From Actinophytocola oryzae (GTDB taxonomy: Bacteria > Actinomycetota > Actinomycetes > Mycobacteriales > Pseudonocardiaceae): a stretch of DNA of 64,000 nucleotides. A program made the translations under genes and the position numbers. The first letter of the stretch is position 1, and the number at the start of each line of letters is the position of its first letter. A model generated the notes under the pieces. That model was not told where the DNA came from and did not search any database. It was given only the letters and a program-made list of their open reading frames with translations. Below are positions 24,501 to 33,436 of the stretch, piece by piece. Where the stretch lies: the NCBI RefSeq assembly GCF_004364325.1, contig NZ_SOCP01000009.1, positions 186,001 to 250,000 of the forward strand, in the 5' to 3' direction.

Positions 24501-25270
24501 GCCACGATCTCCGCTCTGGGGCAGGTCTCGTCGTAGCCGAGCATCTCCCAGCAGCGGCGGAACGAGTGCGACGACGACTCCACCTGCAACGACATTCCCG
24601 GTGCCGACTCGACGAGGTCGGCGATCACCTGTAAGCCGGTCAGGTCGAGGAAACGCAGCTCGGCGAAACTCAGCCGCAGCACCGAGGACTCGCTCGCCGC
24701 GCTCTGCAGGGCCGCGCGGAAACTCGTGACGTTCGTCAGGTCGACCGCGCCGCACACGTGCCATCCGCCGGCGGCGTCGCTCCACATCCGGAAGCCGAGG
24801 TCGCCGCTGTTGGCGCCGTAGCCCTGTGCGTGCGCGGACATCGCGGCGGCGACGGCGTCCGGGGCGAACATGTGGTTGCGGTAGAAGCAGAGCATGGTGG
24901 CGTCGAGGTCGTTGACCGTGCGGTCCAGCGCCAGCTCGAACGCGATCAGGTCCCGGGTGCTGAGCGGGGTCATGCCGATGTCGCACATGTCCGCGAGCAC
25001 GCGGACCCCGCGATAACCCTGGCGCCGCGCGGCTTCGACCTCGCGCCGCAGCTCGGTCTCCACCCCGTTCGCGGGCCAGCGCTCGTTGTGCGAGATCTCG
25101 CCCGCGTGGAACTGCTGCCCGCTGCCGAAGACGACCAGTTTCTCACCGGAGCGTTGTCCGTCGAAGAACAAAGGGCGAACCAGCTCGTCGAACTCGCGTT
25201 GTGAGTCGACGACGAGTCCGACGTGTCTGTCCGTTCGCGTCGAATCCGCGAGGTCCTGCTCGGGCGCCAT
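24497..25270 (-). CDS. MEDS-domain protein with C-terminal STAS domain
   Basis: A 257-aa protein with an N-terminal MEDS domain (HVGLVVDSQREFDELVRPLF, MLCFYRNHMFAPD) joined to a STAS domain at about 165-257 (GGWHVCGAVDLTNVTSFRAAL, LRFLDLTGLQVI). STAS domains act as anti-anti-sigma factors through a serine; the S/T next to LDLTGLQ is the candidate site. Together with the downstream MEDS-HATPase it forms a matched switch: kinase and antagonist with the same sensor domain. ATG 25270 lacks a good ribosome site. Confidence 0.82.
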   Translation of the reverse strand: MAPEQDLADSTRTDRHVGLVVDSQREFDELVRPLFFDGQRSGEKLVVFGSGQQFHAGEISHNERWPANGVETELRREVEAARRQGYRGVRVLADMCDIGMTPLSTRDLIAFELALDRTVNDLDATMLCFYRNHMFAPDAVAAAMSAHAQGYGANSGDLGFRMWSDAAGGWHVCGAVDLTNVTSFRAALQSAASESSVLRLSFAELRFLDLTGLQVIADLVESAPGMSLQVESSSHSFRRCWEMLGYDETCPRAEIVA

Positions 25271-25592
25271 TCGGGGAGAATACGTGTCCGACCGGGCAGG
25301 AAATAATTCTTCACTCAATAGGGTGAAGATCGAGGGTGGGAATAAGACGGGAGAATAACCACCCGGAATATCCGGTGCGTCCACCGACCCAGCTCGACGC
25401 CGGGCGCACGCTCGCCGGGCCACTCGGTTTCCAGGACCTCCACCCCGCCCACCGGCGCCTCTCGGCCGACCGGCGATCTCACGGCACCTCGCCCACCACC
25501 TGCTCCTCTCCGCCCGCGACTCGCCCGGACCGGACCCCTCGTGCTCGACCAGGGCCATCGGCAGTCCGCCCGACCCGTCCTGCGTTCCGGGC
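25271..25592. other. Gene-free spacer, 322 nt
   Basis: The left part (25280-25370) is relatively A/T-rich and should hold the promoter of the MEDS-STAS gene. The rest is GC-rich; several frames are open, but none has a start with ribosome site or recognisable protein pattern. No RNA gene or repeat is seen. Confidence 0.4.
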
Positions 25593-26414
25593 CTACCTGT
25601 GGGGGTCGCCCTGCCTGCCGAGGGTCTCCACGGGGGCCGCGCCGGGGCGAGTCCACTGTGCCGTGGGTCTGCTGGTCGGGCCCCAGGTGGCCACACCGTC
25701 GGCGTCCGAGCGCCAGTACCAGCAGGCCTGGCCGCCGCCCTCGGCCGGGTGTCCGTCGCGGACGCTGCCGAGCACCGGCCGGCCTTCGGGGTTGTCCTCC
25801 CACGCCTCGCCCCTGCCGTAGGGCGTCATGTCGAGCAGGGCCAGCGACGGGTTGGCCACCTCGTTGCCCCGGCCCGTCGTCGAGTAGGTGAGGAAGGTGC
25901 GGTCGCCGTCACGCAGGTAGGTGGTGAGGTGCCCCATGTCCTCGCCGACCGGTGCCGGCAGGTCGCGCACCGAGTACCAGGGCTCGGTGTAGCCCATGAA
26001 CTCGACGAAGGCGGCGACCTCGTCCCACCGCCCCGTGGTCACGACGGCGTAGGAGACACCGCGGGCGTTGAGGTAGACGGAGTCCCCGAGGTGCCACGCC
26101 GTGGTGGTGCAGCCCTCGCACTGCCCCTGGTGCGGCGCCCCGTCGTACCACATGTGCTTGTAGACCACGAGCTCGTCGCGGCCCTGGAATAGGTTTAGGA
26201 ACGGCACCGGCCCGTCGGCCCCGACGACCTCGACCTTCCCGTCGAACTCGACCATCGGCAGCCTGCGGCGGGCCGCGGCGATGGCGTCACCCTCGCGGGT
26301 GTGGGCCTTCTCGCGGACCAGCAGCTCGTCGCGGGCGGCCTGCCAGGTGGCCAGGTCGACCACGGGCGGGCGGCCCGGCTGTGCGGGGGTCGAGTCCTGC
26401 GGTGTCGTCGTCAT
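25593..26414 (-). CDS. DUF899 thioredoxin-like family protein
   Basis: A 273-aa protein of the DUF899 family, which has a thioredoxin-like fold. Recognisable are LFQGRDELVVYKHMWYD, the cysteine pair in GQCEGCTTTAWHL, and the late FLTYSTTGRGNEV and GRGEAWEDNPEG blocks. The two cysteines sit where related proteins have their redox pair, but no reaction is established for the family. It is a single gene upstream of corA on the same strand with a 152-nt gap. Confidence 0.85.
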   Translation of the reverse strand: MTTTPQDSTPAQPGRPPVVDLATWQAARDELLVREKAHTREGDAIAAARRRLPMVEFDGKVEVVGADGPVPFLNLFQGRDELVVYKHMWYDGAPHQGQCEGCTTTAWHLGDSVYLNARGVSYAVVTTGRWDEVAAFVEFMGYTEPWYSVRDLPAPVGEDMGHLTTYLRDGDRTFLTYSTTGRGNEVANPSLALLDMTPYGRGEAWEDNPEGRPVLGSVRDGHPAEGGGQACWYWRSDADGVATWGPTSRPTAQWTRPGAAPVETLGRQGDPHR

Positions 26415-26566
26415 GGTGTCCTCCGTGTGCCGTGGTCCTGCTCGTCACTATGGCGACGCACGGTACCCGCGGCGTTCGACACGCGTCCGGGAAGAACTTC
26501 GTTGGCGGCGTAGGCCGAACAGCACGACGGTGATCGCGGCGCATGGGAACAGGCCTTCGAGATCGG

Positions 26567-27610
26567 TCAGAGCCAACCGCGGCGGGTGAAGACGCGGTGC
26601 AGGATCACGCACACGGCGAGGATCGCGAGGATGACCGCCGGGTAGCCGAACGCCCAGTGCAGCTCGGGCATGAAGTCGAAGTTCATCCCGTACACACCGA
26701 CGACCATGGTGGGGACCGTGATGATCGCCGCCCACCCGGTGATCTTGCGCATGTCGCCGTTCTGCTGCAGCGTGATCTTGGCGAGCGTCGCGTCGACGAG
26801 GGTGGTCAGCAGGTCGTCGAAGCTCGCGACCCGCTCCGCGACGACCGACAGGTGGTCGTCCACGTCGCGGAAGTAGGAGCGGACGTGGTCGGGGACCAGC
26901 GGCGTGTAGCGCTCGGTGAGCTTGCGCATCGGCGTCGTGAGCGGCACGACCGCGCGGCGCAGCTCCAGGATCTCCCGCTTCATCAGGTACATCTGCTCGG
27001 CACCGACCTGCGAGTTCGGCGCGAAGACCATCGACTCGACCTGGTCGACGTCGCGTTCGAACGCCTCGGTCACCTCGAGGTAGCTGTCGACGACGTGGTC
27101 GGCGATCGCGTGCAGCACCACGGCGGGGCCCTGCGCCAGCCGTTCCGGGGTGGCCTCCAGGTCGGCACGCAGCGACTTCAGCGCCGAGTGCTCGCCGTGG
27201 CGGACGGTGACGATGAAGTCCCTGCCGAGGAACGCCATGATCTCGCCGCTCTCGACGATCTCGTTCGTGGTGGTCGGCGCGGCGTGCTCGACGTAGCTGA
27301 CGGTCTTGAGCACCATGAACAGCGTCCCGGAGTAGGTCTCCAGCTTCGGCCGCTGGTGGGCGTGCACCGCGTCCTCGACGGCCAGCTCGTGCAGCCCGAA
27401 CGTCGCGGCCAGGCCGCCGATCTGCTCGGCCTTCGGCTCGAACAGTCCGATCCAGACAAAACCCTCGCCGCGCCTGCGGACCTCCGCCACCGCGCGGGTG
27501 TGGGTCCAGCGCCCCGGCAGCCGTCTGCCGTCGACGTACACGCCGCAGTCGATCACGTAGGCCGACATCGGCACGGGGATGCGCGGCGGACGTGCCGTGT
27601 CACGCGCCAC
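26567..27610 (-). CDS. corA: CorA-family Mg2+/Co2+ transporter
   Basis: A 347-aa divalent-cation channel. The large N-terminal cytoplasmic domain ends in a long stalk helix, then two transmembrane helices near the C-terminus. The first carries the selectivity motif YGMN, followed by FDFMPEL, and the protein ends in basic residues, all typical of CorA. GTG 27610 is chosen because GGAGGGGGTGG precedes it; the in-frame start at 27649 would add a glycine-rich stretch with no match. It is divergent from an MFS transporter gene. Confidence 0.93.
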   Translation of the reverse strand: MARDTARPPRIPVPMSAYVIDCGVYVDGRRLPGRWTHTRAVAEVRRRGEGFVWIGLFEPKAEQIGGLAATFGLHELAVEDAVHAHQRPKLETYSGTLFMVLKTVSYVEHAAPTTTNEIVESGEIMAFLGRDFIVTVRHGEHSALKSLRADLEATPERLAQGPAVVLHAIADHVVDSYLEVTEAFERDVDQVESMVFAPNSQVGAEQMYLMKREILELRRAVVPLTTPMRKLTERYTPLVPDHVRSYFRDVDDHLSVVAERVASFDDLLTTLVDATLAKITLQQNGDMRKITGWAAIITVPTMVVGVYGMNFDFMPELHWAFGYPAVILAILAVCVILHRVFTRRGWL

Positions 27611-27742
27611 GGGACCACCCCCTCCGAGCCGCACCCGACCGACCGTCATCGTAGATGACCGCGAAATCGGTGCGCCGGAACTGTCGAGGACCGCCGTTCT
27701 GGTTCGACTCCATGGTGAGCCTCCAGAAAGGATCGTCCACTC

Positions 27743-29233
27743 ATGACCGCATCAGGGTTGACCACCTCCGGGCGCACCGGGGCGCCGGGGTGGACCCGCG
27801 GCCCCCGCGTCGCGCTCGCGCTGCTGGCGCTGCCGTCGCTGCTCCTCGCGATCGACATCAGCGTGCTCAACGTCGCGCTGCCGAGGATGGCCGCCGACCT
27901 GCACCCGAGCCCGACCGAGCTGCTGTGGATGAACGACATCTACGGGTTCATGGTCGGCGGCACCATGATCACGATGGGCACGGTCGGCGACCGGATCGGC
28001 CGCCGGAAGCTGATCATCCTGTGTGCCATGGTGTTCGCGGTGGCGTCGGCGTTCGCGGCGTTCGCCACCGAGCCGTGGATGATCATCGCGACCCGGGCCG
28101 TGATGGGTGTCGCGGGTGCGGCGATCATGCCCGCCTCGATGGCGTTGATCGGCCGGATCTACCCGGACCCGAAGGCGTCCGTCGCCGCCATGGGTGCCTA
28201 CATGACCTGCTTCCTGACCGGGATGGCCGTGGGCCCGCTGGTCGGCGGCGTGCTGGTCGAGCACTGGGGCTGGGGCTCGGTGTTCCTGATGGGCGTGCCG
28301 GTGATGCTGCTGACCGTGGTCGCGGCGCCCCGCGTGCTGCCCGAGTTCCGCGCGAGCGACCCCGGCCGGCTCGACGTGCGCAGCGCCGTCCTGTGCCTCG
28401 CGTCGATCCTGCTGGTGGTCTACGCGCTCAAGTCGTCGGTCAACAGCGGCTTCTCCTGGCTCGTGGTGGCCGCGGCCTGCGTCGGGGTGGTGCTCGGCGT
28501 GGTGTTCGTGCGCCGCCAGAAGCGGCTGGCGCACCCGCTGGTGGACCTCGGGCTGCTGGCGCGGCCCGGCGTGGCGCGGACGATGTGGGTGCTCCTGCTG
28601 ACCGCCGTGGTGATGGGCGGGACGTCGCTGTTCGTCACGTTCTACCTGCAGTCGGTCCAGGGCCTCACACCGCTCGTGTCGGCCATGTGGTTGCTGCCCC
28701 AGATGGCCGCCATGATCGTCGCGTCCAACCTCGGGCCGTGGCTCGGCCGCCGCGTGGCGCAGTCCCGGCTCGTCGCGGTGTGCATGGGGATGATGACCGT
28801 CGGGTTCGCGTTGTTCGCGCTGGTCCCTGACGGTCCGGCCGGGCTCGCCGTCCTGACCTGCGCCACCGTCCTGACCACCGGGGGGATCGGCGCGGCGCTC
28901 CCGTTCCTGATGAACGACGTGATCGCGCACGCGCCGCCCGACCGCGCGGGCTCGGCCGCCTCGTTCACCCAGACCGCGAACGAGATCGGCATCGCCATGG
29001 GCCTCGTCGTGCTCGGCAGCGTCGGCACGGTGACCTACCGCGACCGCCTCGGCCAGGCAGGCGGCTCCTGGGTCGACGGCTTCGCGAAGGCGACCGGCGA
29101 CCCCACGCTGCTCGACCACGTCCGCCACGCGTTCACGTCCGGGTTCCACGCCGCGGGCGCGACCTGTGTCGGGATCATGCTCGTCGTGCTGGTCCTGACC
29201 GTCCGGCTCCGCCGCCGCTCACCGGCCGAGTGA
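27743..29233 (+). CDS. MFS drug transporter, DHA2 (14-helix) type
   Basis: A 496-aa proton-driven efflux transporter of the major facilitator superfamily with 14 predicted helices. The helix 1 region has LDIS-like residues (AIDISVLNVALP), the loop 2-3 motif is GDRIGRRKLI, and the motif C region is GVAGAAIMPASMALI, all of the EmrB/QacA group. The ATG at 27743 follows AAAGGA. Substrate is not known; no regulator adjoins it, so it may be constitutive. It is convergent with the DHFR-like gene. Confidence 0.92.
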   Translation: MTASGLTTSGRTGAPGWTRGPRVALALLALPSLLLAIDISVLNVALPRMAADLHPSPTELLWMNDIYGFMVGGTMITMGTVGDRIGRRKLIILCAMVFAVASAFAAFATEPWMIIATRAVMGVAGAAIMPASMALIGRIYPDPKASVAAMGAYMTCFLTGMAVGPLVGGVLVEHWGWGSVFLMGVPVMLLTVVAAPRVLPEFRASDPGRLDVRSAVLCLASILLVVYALKSSVNSGFSWLVVAAACVGVVLGVVFVRRQKRLAHPLVDLGLLARPGVARTMWVLLLTAVVMGGTSLFVTFYLQSVQGLTPLVSAMWLLPQMAAMIVASNLGPWLGRRVAQSRLVAVCMGMMTVGFALFALVPDGPAGLAVLTCATVLTTGGIGAALPFLMNDVIAHAPPDRAGSAASFTQTANEIGIAMGLVVLGSVGTVTYRDRLGQAGGSWVDGFAKATGDPTLLDHVRHAFTSGFHAAGATCVGIMLVVLVLTVRLRRRSPAE

Positions 29234-29275
29234 CTCGCCGCCGTCCGCGGCAGGCTCGTGCCGTGTCGGCCGCCG

Positions 29276-29815
29276 TCACACGACGCGGAACCGGAGGTTC
29301 GTGGCCCGGGGTGCCTCGGTCTGGGCGATGCGTTCGAGCTTGACGTTGGTGCCGCCGGGGTGGTCGAAGAGGCGGACGCCGTCGCCGAGGAGGACGGGTG
29401 CCACACACACGAAGACCTCGTCGAGCAGTCCCGCCTCGAGGCACTGGCGGGCGACGTCGGCGCCGATGACGTTGACGTACTTCCCGCCCGCGGCGGCCTT
29501 CGCGGCGGTGACGGCCGTGTCCAGGTCGGGGACGAACGTGACGCCGGGCATCGGGGTGGCCGGGGCGTGGTGTGTCAGCACGAAGTGCGGACCGTCCCAG
29601 CTGCCGAACGCCTTGCCTGCCTTCTCCGGGTCGTCGCGGTGCGGGTCGTCGCCCCGGAAGCTGCGGTTGCCGACGAGGATGGCGCCGATCTCGTCGATCA
29701 GCCGGTCGACGGTCGGGTTGGGTCCGATGTGCTCGGTCAGCCAGGACATGTCACCGCCCGGGCCTGCCATGAAGCCGTCGAGGGACATGGTCGCGGAGAA
29801 CAGCAGCTTGCTCAC
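29276..29815 (-). CDS. Dihydrofolate reductase family protein, sigma-linked
   Basis: A 179-aa RibD-C/DHFR-superfamily reductase with SATMSLDGFMAGPGGDMSW at the start, the ILVGNRSF loop, VNVIGADVARQCLEAGL and PVLLGDGVRLFD near the end. It would use NADPH; the substrate is unknown. The start overlaps the end of the upstream sigma factor gene by 4 nt (ATGA), so it is part of a two-gene operon. This pairing is common for TIGR02960-type sigma factors. It is a paralogue of the gene near 1.5 kb, but not close. Confidence 0.88.
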   Translation of the reverse strand: MSKLLFSATMSLDGFMAGPGGDMSWLTEHIGPNPTVDRLIDEIGAILVGNRSFRGDDPHRDDPEKAGKAFGSWDGPHFVLTHHAPATPMPGVTFVPDLDTAVTAAKAAAGGKYVNVIGADVARQCLEAGLLDEVFVCVAPVLLGDGVRLFDHPGGTNVKLERIAQTEAPRATNLRFRVV

Positions 29816-30879
29816 GATCTACCTCCATCACGGGTCGACTCGTGTTGAGACGGTGGATCGTCCGGAAAGTCATCGGTGAGTGTGGCGGGCAGCCCGAACG
29901 CGGGGAACAGGCCGAGGTCGTGGAAGGCGGTGATCTCCGTGACCCGGTCGTCCTCGATCTCCAGCACGGAGATGGCGAAGGGGTGGTAGGCGTCGGTGCG
30001 CTGGACGTAGGTCGCCACCGCGGGCTGCCGGTTGGCGCCGGTGGGCACCATCCGGAGGCGGCCGACGTAGCCGGAGTCCCAGCTCGCCGTGAGTGCGGCG
30101 ACGACCGAGTCGCGGCCGTGCAGCCACATGGGCCACGGCGGCATCGCGGTCCGGACCTCCTCGGCGAGCAGTCTCGCGAGCGCGTCGAGGTCGGCGCGTT
30201 GCATGGCGTCGACGTACCGGCGCAGGACCGTGCGTTCCTGCCCGGACGGCCGGTTCGCCCAGTCGGCGCGGCGTTCGGGCAGGTGCTCGCGCAGGGTGGT
30301 CCTCGCGCGTTGGAGTGCGCTGTTGACCGAGGCCACAGGGGACTCCAGGAGGGCGGCCGTCTGTCTGGCCGGCCAGCCGAGCACGTCCTGCAGGATCAGG
30401 GCGGCGCGTTGCCGCGGCGGGAGGTGCTGGAGCGCGGCGAGGAAGGCCAGCTCGATGGTCTCCCTGGCGACGGCGACGGAGTCCGGTCGGGACTCGCTCG
30501 GCGCGGCCGGTTCGGCCAGGCGGTCCGGGAACGGCTGGAGCCACGGGATGTCGGTACGCGGCGGCAGCGCGGGTCCCGGTGGGGTCGGCGCGCTGAGGTC
30601 GTAGGGGAGGACCCGTCGGGCCCGGCTGTCGAGGAAGTCGAGGCAGGCGTTGGTGGCGATGCGGTAGGCCCACGCGCGGAACGTGGAGCGGGCCTGGAAC
30701 CCGTCGAGGTTCTTCCACGCCCGCAGGAACGTCTCCTGGACGAGGTCCTCGGCCTCGTCGAACGAGCCGAGCATCCGGTAGCAGTGCACCCGCAGCTCAC
30801 CCCGGTACCGTTCGAACAGCACCCCGAACGCGCCCTCGTCCCCCGCCCGCGCCGCGGCCACCACCTGGTCCTCGTCCAC
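29812..30879 (-). CDS. ECF-like sigma-70 factor with SnoaL-like C-terminus (TIGR02960 type)
   Basis: A 355-aa RNA polymerase sigma factor. Region 2 includes the HCYRMLGSFDEAEDLVQETFLRAW block, region 4 includes LPPRQRAALILQDVLGWPARQTAALL. A C-terminal NTF2/SnoaL-like domain (about 215-330) follows, as in families where this extension replaces a separate anti-sigma factor and tunes activity. The GTG start at 30879 is in phase with region 2. The downstream DHFR-like gene overlaps it and is the likely first target. The inducing signal cannot be inferred. Confidence 0.9.
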   Translation of the reverse strand: MDEDQVVAAARAGDEGAFGVLFERYRGELRVHCYRMLGSFDEAEDLVQETFLRAWKNLDGFQARSTFRAWAYRIATNACLDFLDSRARRVLPYDLSAPTPPGPALPPRTDIPWLQPFPDRLAEPAAPSESRPDSVAVARETIELAFLAALQHLPPRQRAALILQDVLGWPARQTAALLESPVASVNSALQRARTTLREHLPERRADWANRPSGQERTVLRRYVDAMQRADLDALARLLAEEVRTAMPPWPMWLHGRDSVVAALTASWDSGYVGRLRMVPTGANRQPAVATYVQRTDAYHPFAISVLEIEDDRVTEITAFHDLGLFPAFGLPATLTDDFPDDPPSQHESTRDGGRS

Positions 30880-31080
30880 ACCGGAACGCTACTGGCCGGG
30901 CCGAGGACCTCGGCATGACGGCGGTGCGCGACCGTTCGGGATCGGTACAGAGCGGTCGTGGCCGCCGACGTCGGTCCCGGTGGGTACCCGGCGGATGCTA
31001 TACACGGACGATCTCGTCGAGACCGATCAGTGCGACGGCGTCGCGTTGATCCGCGTCCACCGCCGGGGAAGGGACGCGGG

Positions 31081-31626
31081 ATGAGTGATCCGGGAGACCA
31101 TCCCCACGGCGTCGTGCGCGAGTTGCGGCACAGTGTCGACGCCAACCCCGACACGATCGGCCGCACGCGGGACCTGCTCGGCGAGTGGGCCTCGGCGGCC
31201 GGAGTCGTCGCCGAGCAGCGCGACGACCTCCTGCTCGCCACCTACGAGGCGATGGCCAACTCCACCGAACACGCCTACGGGGGACACGGCGGCGTCATCG
31301 ACCTCCACGCCTACCGCACGCCGGACGGGATCGCCATCACCGTCAGCGACCACGGCAACTGGCGCGCACCCCACCCCAGCATGCTGCGTGGCCGCGGCCT
31401 GCCGTTGATCGAAGGGCTCGCCGACCACGCCGAGATCACCCACGACGAGTTCGGGACCACCGTGCGCATGCGCTGGGACCTAGTCGGCCCGGACGCGCAG
31501 CGGGAGGACGAACCACAACACCGCGAACAACGCGGCGACCACCACCGCGGCGACGGACGCGACGGCGGTACCCGCGACGACCTTGAACAACAGCAGCACG
31601 GTCGCGGTCATGGCGACGGCCAGTGA
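31081..31626 (+). CDS. HATPase (RsbW-like) regulatory ATP-binding protein
   Basis: A GHKL-fold anti-sigma-type kinase. The N-box is LLATYEAMANSTEHAYGG, then SDHGNW, and the G-box is RGRGLPLIEGLAD; the domain ends at about residue 135. ATG 31081 follows a GAAGGGACG site. The remaining 45 residues are a His/Arg/Gln/Asp-rich tail that is simply the antisense of the convergent DUF6328 gene. The original stop has probably been lost, because relatives end near the RMRWDL segment. The 147-nt overlap is unusual. Confidence 0.8.
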   Translation: MSDPGDHPHGVVRELRHSVDANPDTIGRTRDLLGEWASAAGVVAEQRDDLLLATYEAMANSTEHAYGGHGGVIDLHAYRTPDGIAITVSDHGNWRAPHPSMLRGRGLPLIEGLADHAEITHDEFGTTVRMRWDLVGPDAQREDEPQHREQRGDHHRGDGRDGGTRDDLEQQQHGRGHGDGQ

Positions 31627-31950
31627 GGCGAGGCCGGCGACGGTGAGCCTGTTGGCCACCGCGACGATCTCCGGGCGCCTGCCCCGCCGGAACAGCAGCC
31701 GGTGCCACGCGGCCGGCGCCGTGAACAGGGCTACCGACGCCGTGGCGAACACGACCGCCACCAGGTGCACGACCTGCTCGAAGCCCGACGCGCGGGCGTA
31801 GTGCTCGGTGAACGCCACCGAGAGCAGGAAGCCGAAGAGGAACTGCACCCCCGTCTGCGCGACCCGCAGTTCCTGGAGAAGCTCACTGACATTGCGCGCC
31901 AGCTGTTCGTCGCGGCTCTCGGCGTCCCCATCGAGAGGCTTTGTCACCAT
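31480..31950 (-). CDS. DUF6328 family membrane protein
   Basis: A 156-aa protein with a conserved cytoplasmic N-terminus (VSELLQELRVAQTGVQFLFGF) and four transmembrane helices, ending in LPLRVRAD. The pattern matches DUF6328 proteins common in actinomycetes, which have no known function. It is convergent with and overlaps the HATPase gene by 147 nt, and starts 40 nt from the end of another HATPase gene on the same strand. Confidence 0.82.
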   Translation of the reverse strand: MVTKPLDGDAESRDEQLARNVSELLQELRVAQTGVQFLFGFLLSVAFTEHYARASGFEQVVHLVAVVFATASVALFTAPAAWHRLLFRRGRRPEIVAVANRLTVAGLASLAVAMTATVLLLFKVVAGTAVASVAAVVVAALFAVLWFVLPLRVRAD

Positions 31951-31990
31951 AACGGGTGAATTACCCGAAAAGTCCTACCCAAACGCGTAC

Positions 31991-32449
31991 CTACGACACC
32001 GCCATCGCGCCGACCTGTCCGTCGGCACGGGGTTCTGCCTGGCAGGCGAGCACGGCCCACACGGTCTTGCGGCCGGTGCCTGCCCTGCGGCGCACGCCCC
32101 AGGCGCGCGCGATGTTCTGCACGAGCACGAGGCCACGCCCGCGGTGCGCCGCCTCGCCGAAACGGGACTGCCCGACGGTGACCGTCTCGAGGTTGGAGTC
32201 CTCGACCTCGATGGTCGTCCTGCCGTCGACGACGCAGTGGTGGAGACGGACCATCTGCGGACCGTCGCCGTGCTCGTAGGCGTTGGACGCCAGCTCGTCC
32301 GCCACCTGCATGACCTCGGTCACGTGCCGCTCGCCGAGGTCGGCGAGCACGGCCGAAAGCCACTGCCGCAACCGCCGCAGCCCTCTGGCGTCACTCCCGC
32401 GCAGGTCCAGACTGTGGCTACCCACCGGACAACTCAGCCGGTTCGTCAC
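31991..32449 (-). CDS. RsbW-like ATP-binding regulatory protein
   Basis: A 152-aa GHKL-type ATPase with N-box VMQVADELASNAYEHGDG, the VEDSN loop and G-box HRGRGLVLVQNIARAWG. Single-domain proteins of this kind bind anti-anti-sigma factors or act as serine kinases in sigma-B-type switches. The GTG start at 32449 is preceded by GGAGGA. With the genes at 23.6, 24.5 and 31.1 kb it makes four such regulatory proteins within 9 kb, none paired with an obvious cognate sigma gene except that at 30.9 kb. Confidence 0.82.
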   Translation of the reverse strand: MTNRLSCPVGSHSLDLRGSDARGLRRLRQWLSAVLADLGERHVTEVMQVADELASNAYEHGDGPQMVRLHHCVVDGRTTIEVEDSNLETVTVGQSRFGEAAHRGRGLVLVQNIARAWGVRRRAGTGRKTVWAVLACQAEPRADGQVGAMAVS

Positions 32450-32560
32450 GTGTCCTCCTCCGCCGCCCTGCCCCTGCCCCGATCACGTCGGCCCTGTGCG
32501 GGTAATGCCCCGTCAGGACGATCCGGAAACCACCGCTGGTCTGGCCATCGAGCCGACAGC

Positions 32561-32959
32561 TCAGCCGCACTGGCTCAGACCGGTCAGGTCGTTGCCCGCC
32601 AGGCTCGTGATGCCGTTGGTCCGAATGGGCAGCCGCACCTGGGGGATCAGCGCCCGGCGCACCCGTCGTGCCAGCTCCTCGGGTCGCGGCCGGAGCTCCT
32701 CCGGCCAGGCGGCCAGCACGACCGGCGGCTCGTCACTGGCAGGCTCGATCGCCAGCGACCAGCCGTCCGTGCTGGTCCACTCGAGCATCAGGAAGCGTCT
32801 CGCGTCGGCGGGCGCCGGGTGGGAGAGCGCCACGTACGCGGCGGACGGCGGCCCGTACTCGCACCAGGCGGCCGCGGGCTCGACGCCGACCGCGTGGGCC
32901 ACCTCCTCGACGTAGTGGCGCAGTGCACGTGCCTCGCGGTGGCTGTTGTCGGGCTGCAT
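32561..32959 (-). CDS. DUF6292 family protein
   Basis: A 132-aa soluble protein. The N-terminus HYVEEVAHAVGVEPAAAWCEYG, the ALSHPAP and LEWTSTDGWSLAIEP segments, and the PRPEELARRVRRAL helix match DUF6292 proteins, which occur in many Pseudonocardiaceae, often near regulators. Function is unknown. ATG 32959 follows GAAAGGGA. The frame is open further upstream into the decayed ABC ATPase, but the internal ATG has a proper ribosome site and the family begins there. Confidence 0.78.
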   Translation of the reverse strand: MQPDNSHREARALRHYVEEVAHAVGVEPAAAWCEYGPPSAAYVALSHPAPADARRFLMLEWTSTDGWSLAIEPASDEPPVVLAAWPEELRPRPEELARRVRRALIPQVRLPIRTNGITSLAGNDLTGLSQCG

Positions 32960-33055
32960 GACGACCGTCCCTTTCGGTTGATCACCCATTCGGGGGACGA
33001 CTACCCGGGGGCAGGGCCACCAAACGGCGGGACCCTGGCGTGACACCTCACAGTT

Positions 33056-33303
33056 ACGCAACCGCACGGCGTCGGCCTCGCTCGCGACGTCGTCCCCGGC
33101 GACGCGTGCGTCTCCGCCGTCGAAGCCGATCAGCGTGAAGAGGATCCGCACCACGGTCGTCTTGCCGGCGCCGTTCGGGCCGAGCAGTGGGAACGTGGTC
33201 CCCTCGCGGACGCCCAGGTCGATGCCGTCGAGCAACACCTTGTCGCCGAACGACGTGCGCAGCCCGTCACCGCGATCGCCGATCGTGATGGCGCGCTGGT
33301 CAT
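33056..33303 (-). pseudogene. Decayed N-terminal fragment of a DrrA-type ABC ATPase
   Basis: The fragment reads GLRTSFGDKVLLDGIDLGV, then LLGPNGAGKTTVVRILFTL (Walker A), DGGDARVAGDDV and EADAVRLR, and then stops matching. DrrA-type exporter ATPases are about 320 aa, so roughly the last 230 are missing, including the signature and Walker B motifs. An ATG with a strong GGAGGAGGGG site (33303) is out of frame with the homology, which shows a frameshift near the start as well. It lies next to an ArsR-like regulator, which may once have controlled it. Confidence 0.75.
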
Positions 33304-33436
33304 GCCCCTCCTCCCAGTCCGTCGTGGCCCGGTCGGCCACGTCCGGGAAGGCGGATGCGGGTGAGGGGTGTCGCCGCGGCCTCGTCCCGGTGTCGGCCCG
33401 CGACACCGGGACGGCGGGCGTCACCCCCGAGCGCGG

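Noticed and set aside
25315..25821. Possible extra gene between the MEDS-STAS gene and the DUF899 gene
   Set aside because: Open frames on both strands lack a ribosome site and recognisable motifs, and part of them overlaps the real DUF899 gene.
33303..33303. An intact short gene starting at the strong ribosome site before 33303
   Set aside because: Its frame gives no recognisable protein, whereas the neighbouring frame shows clear ABC ATPase homology; it is the start of a frameshifted relic.
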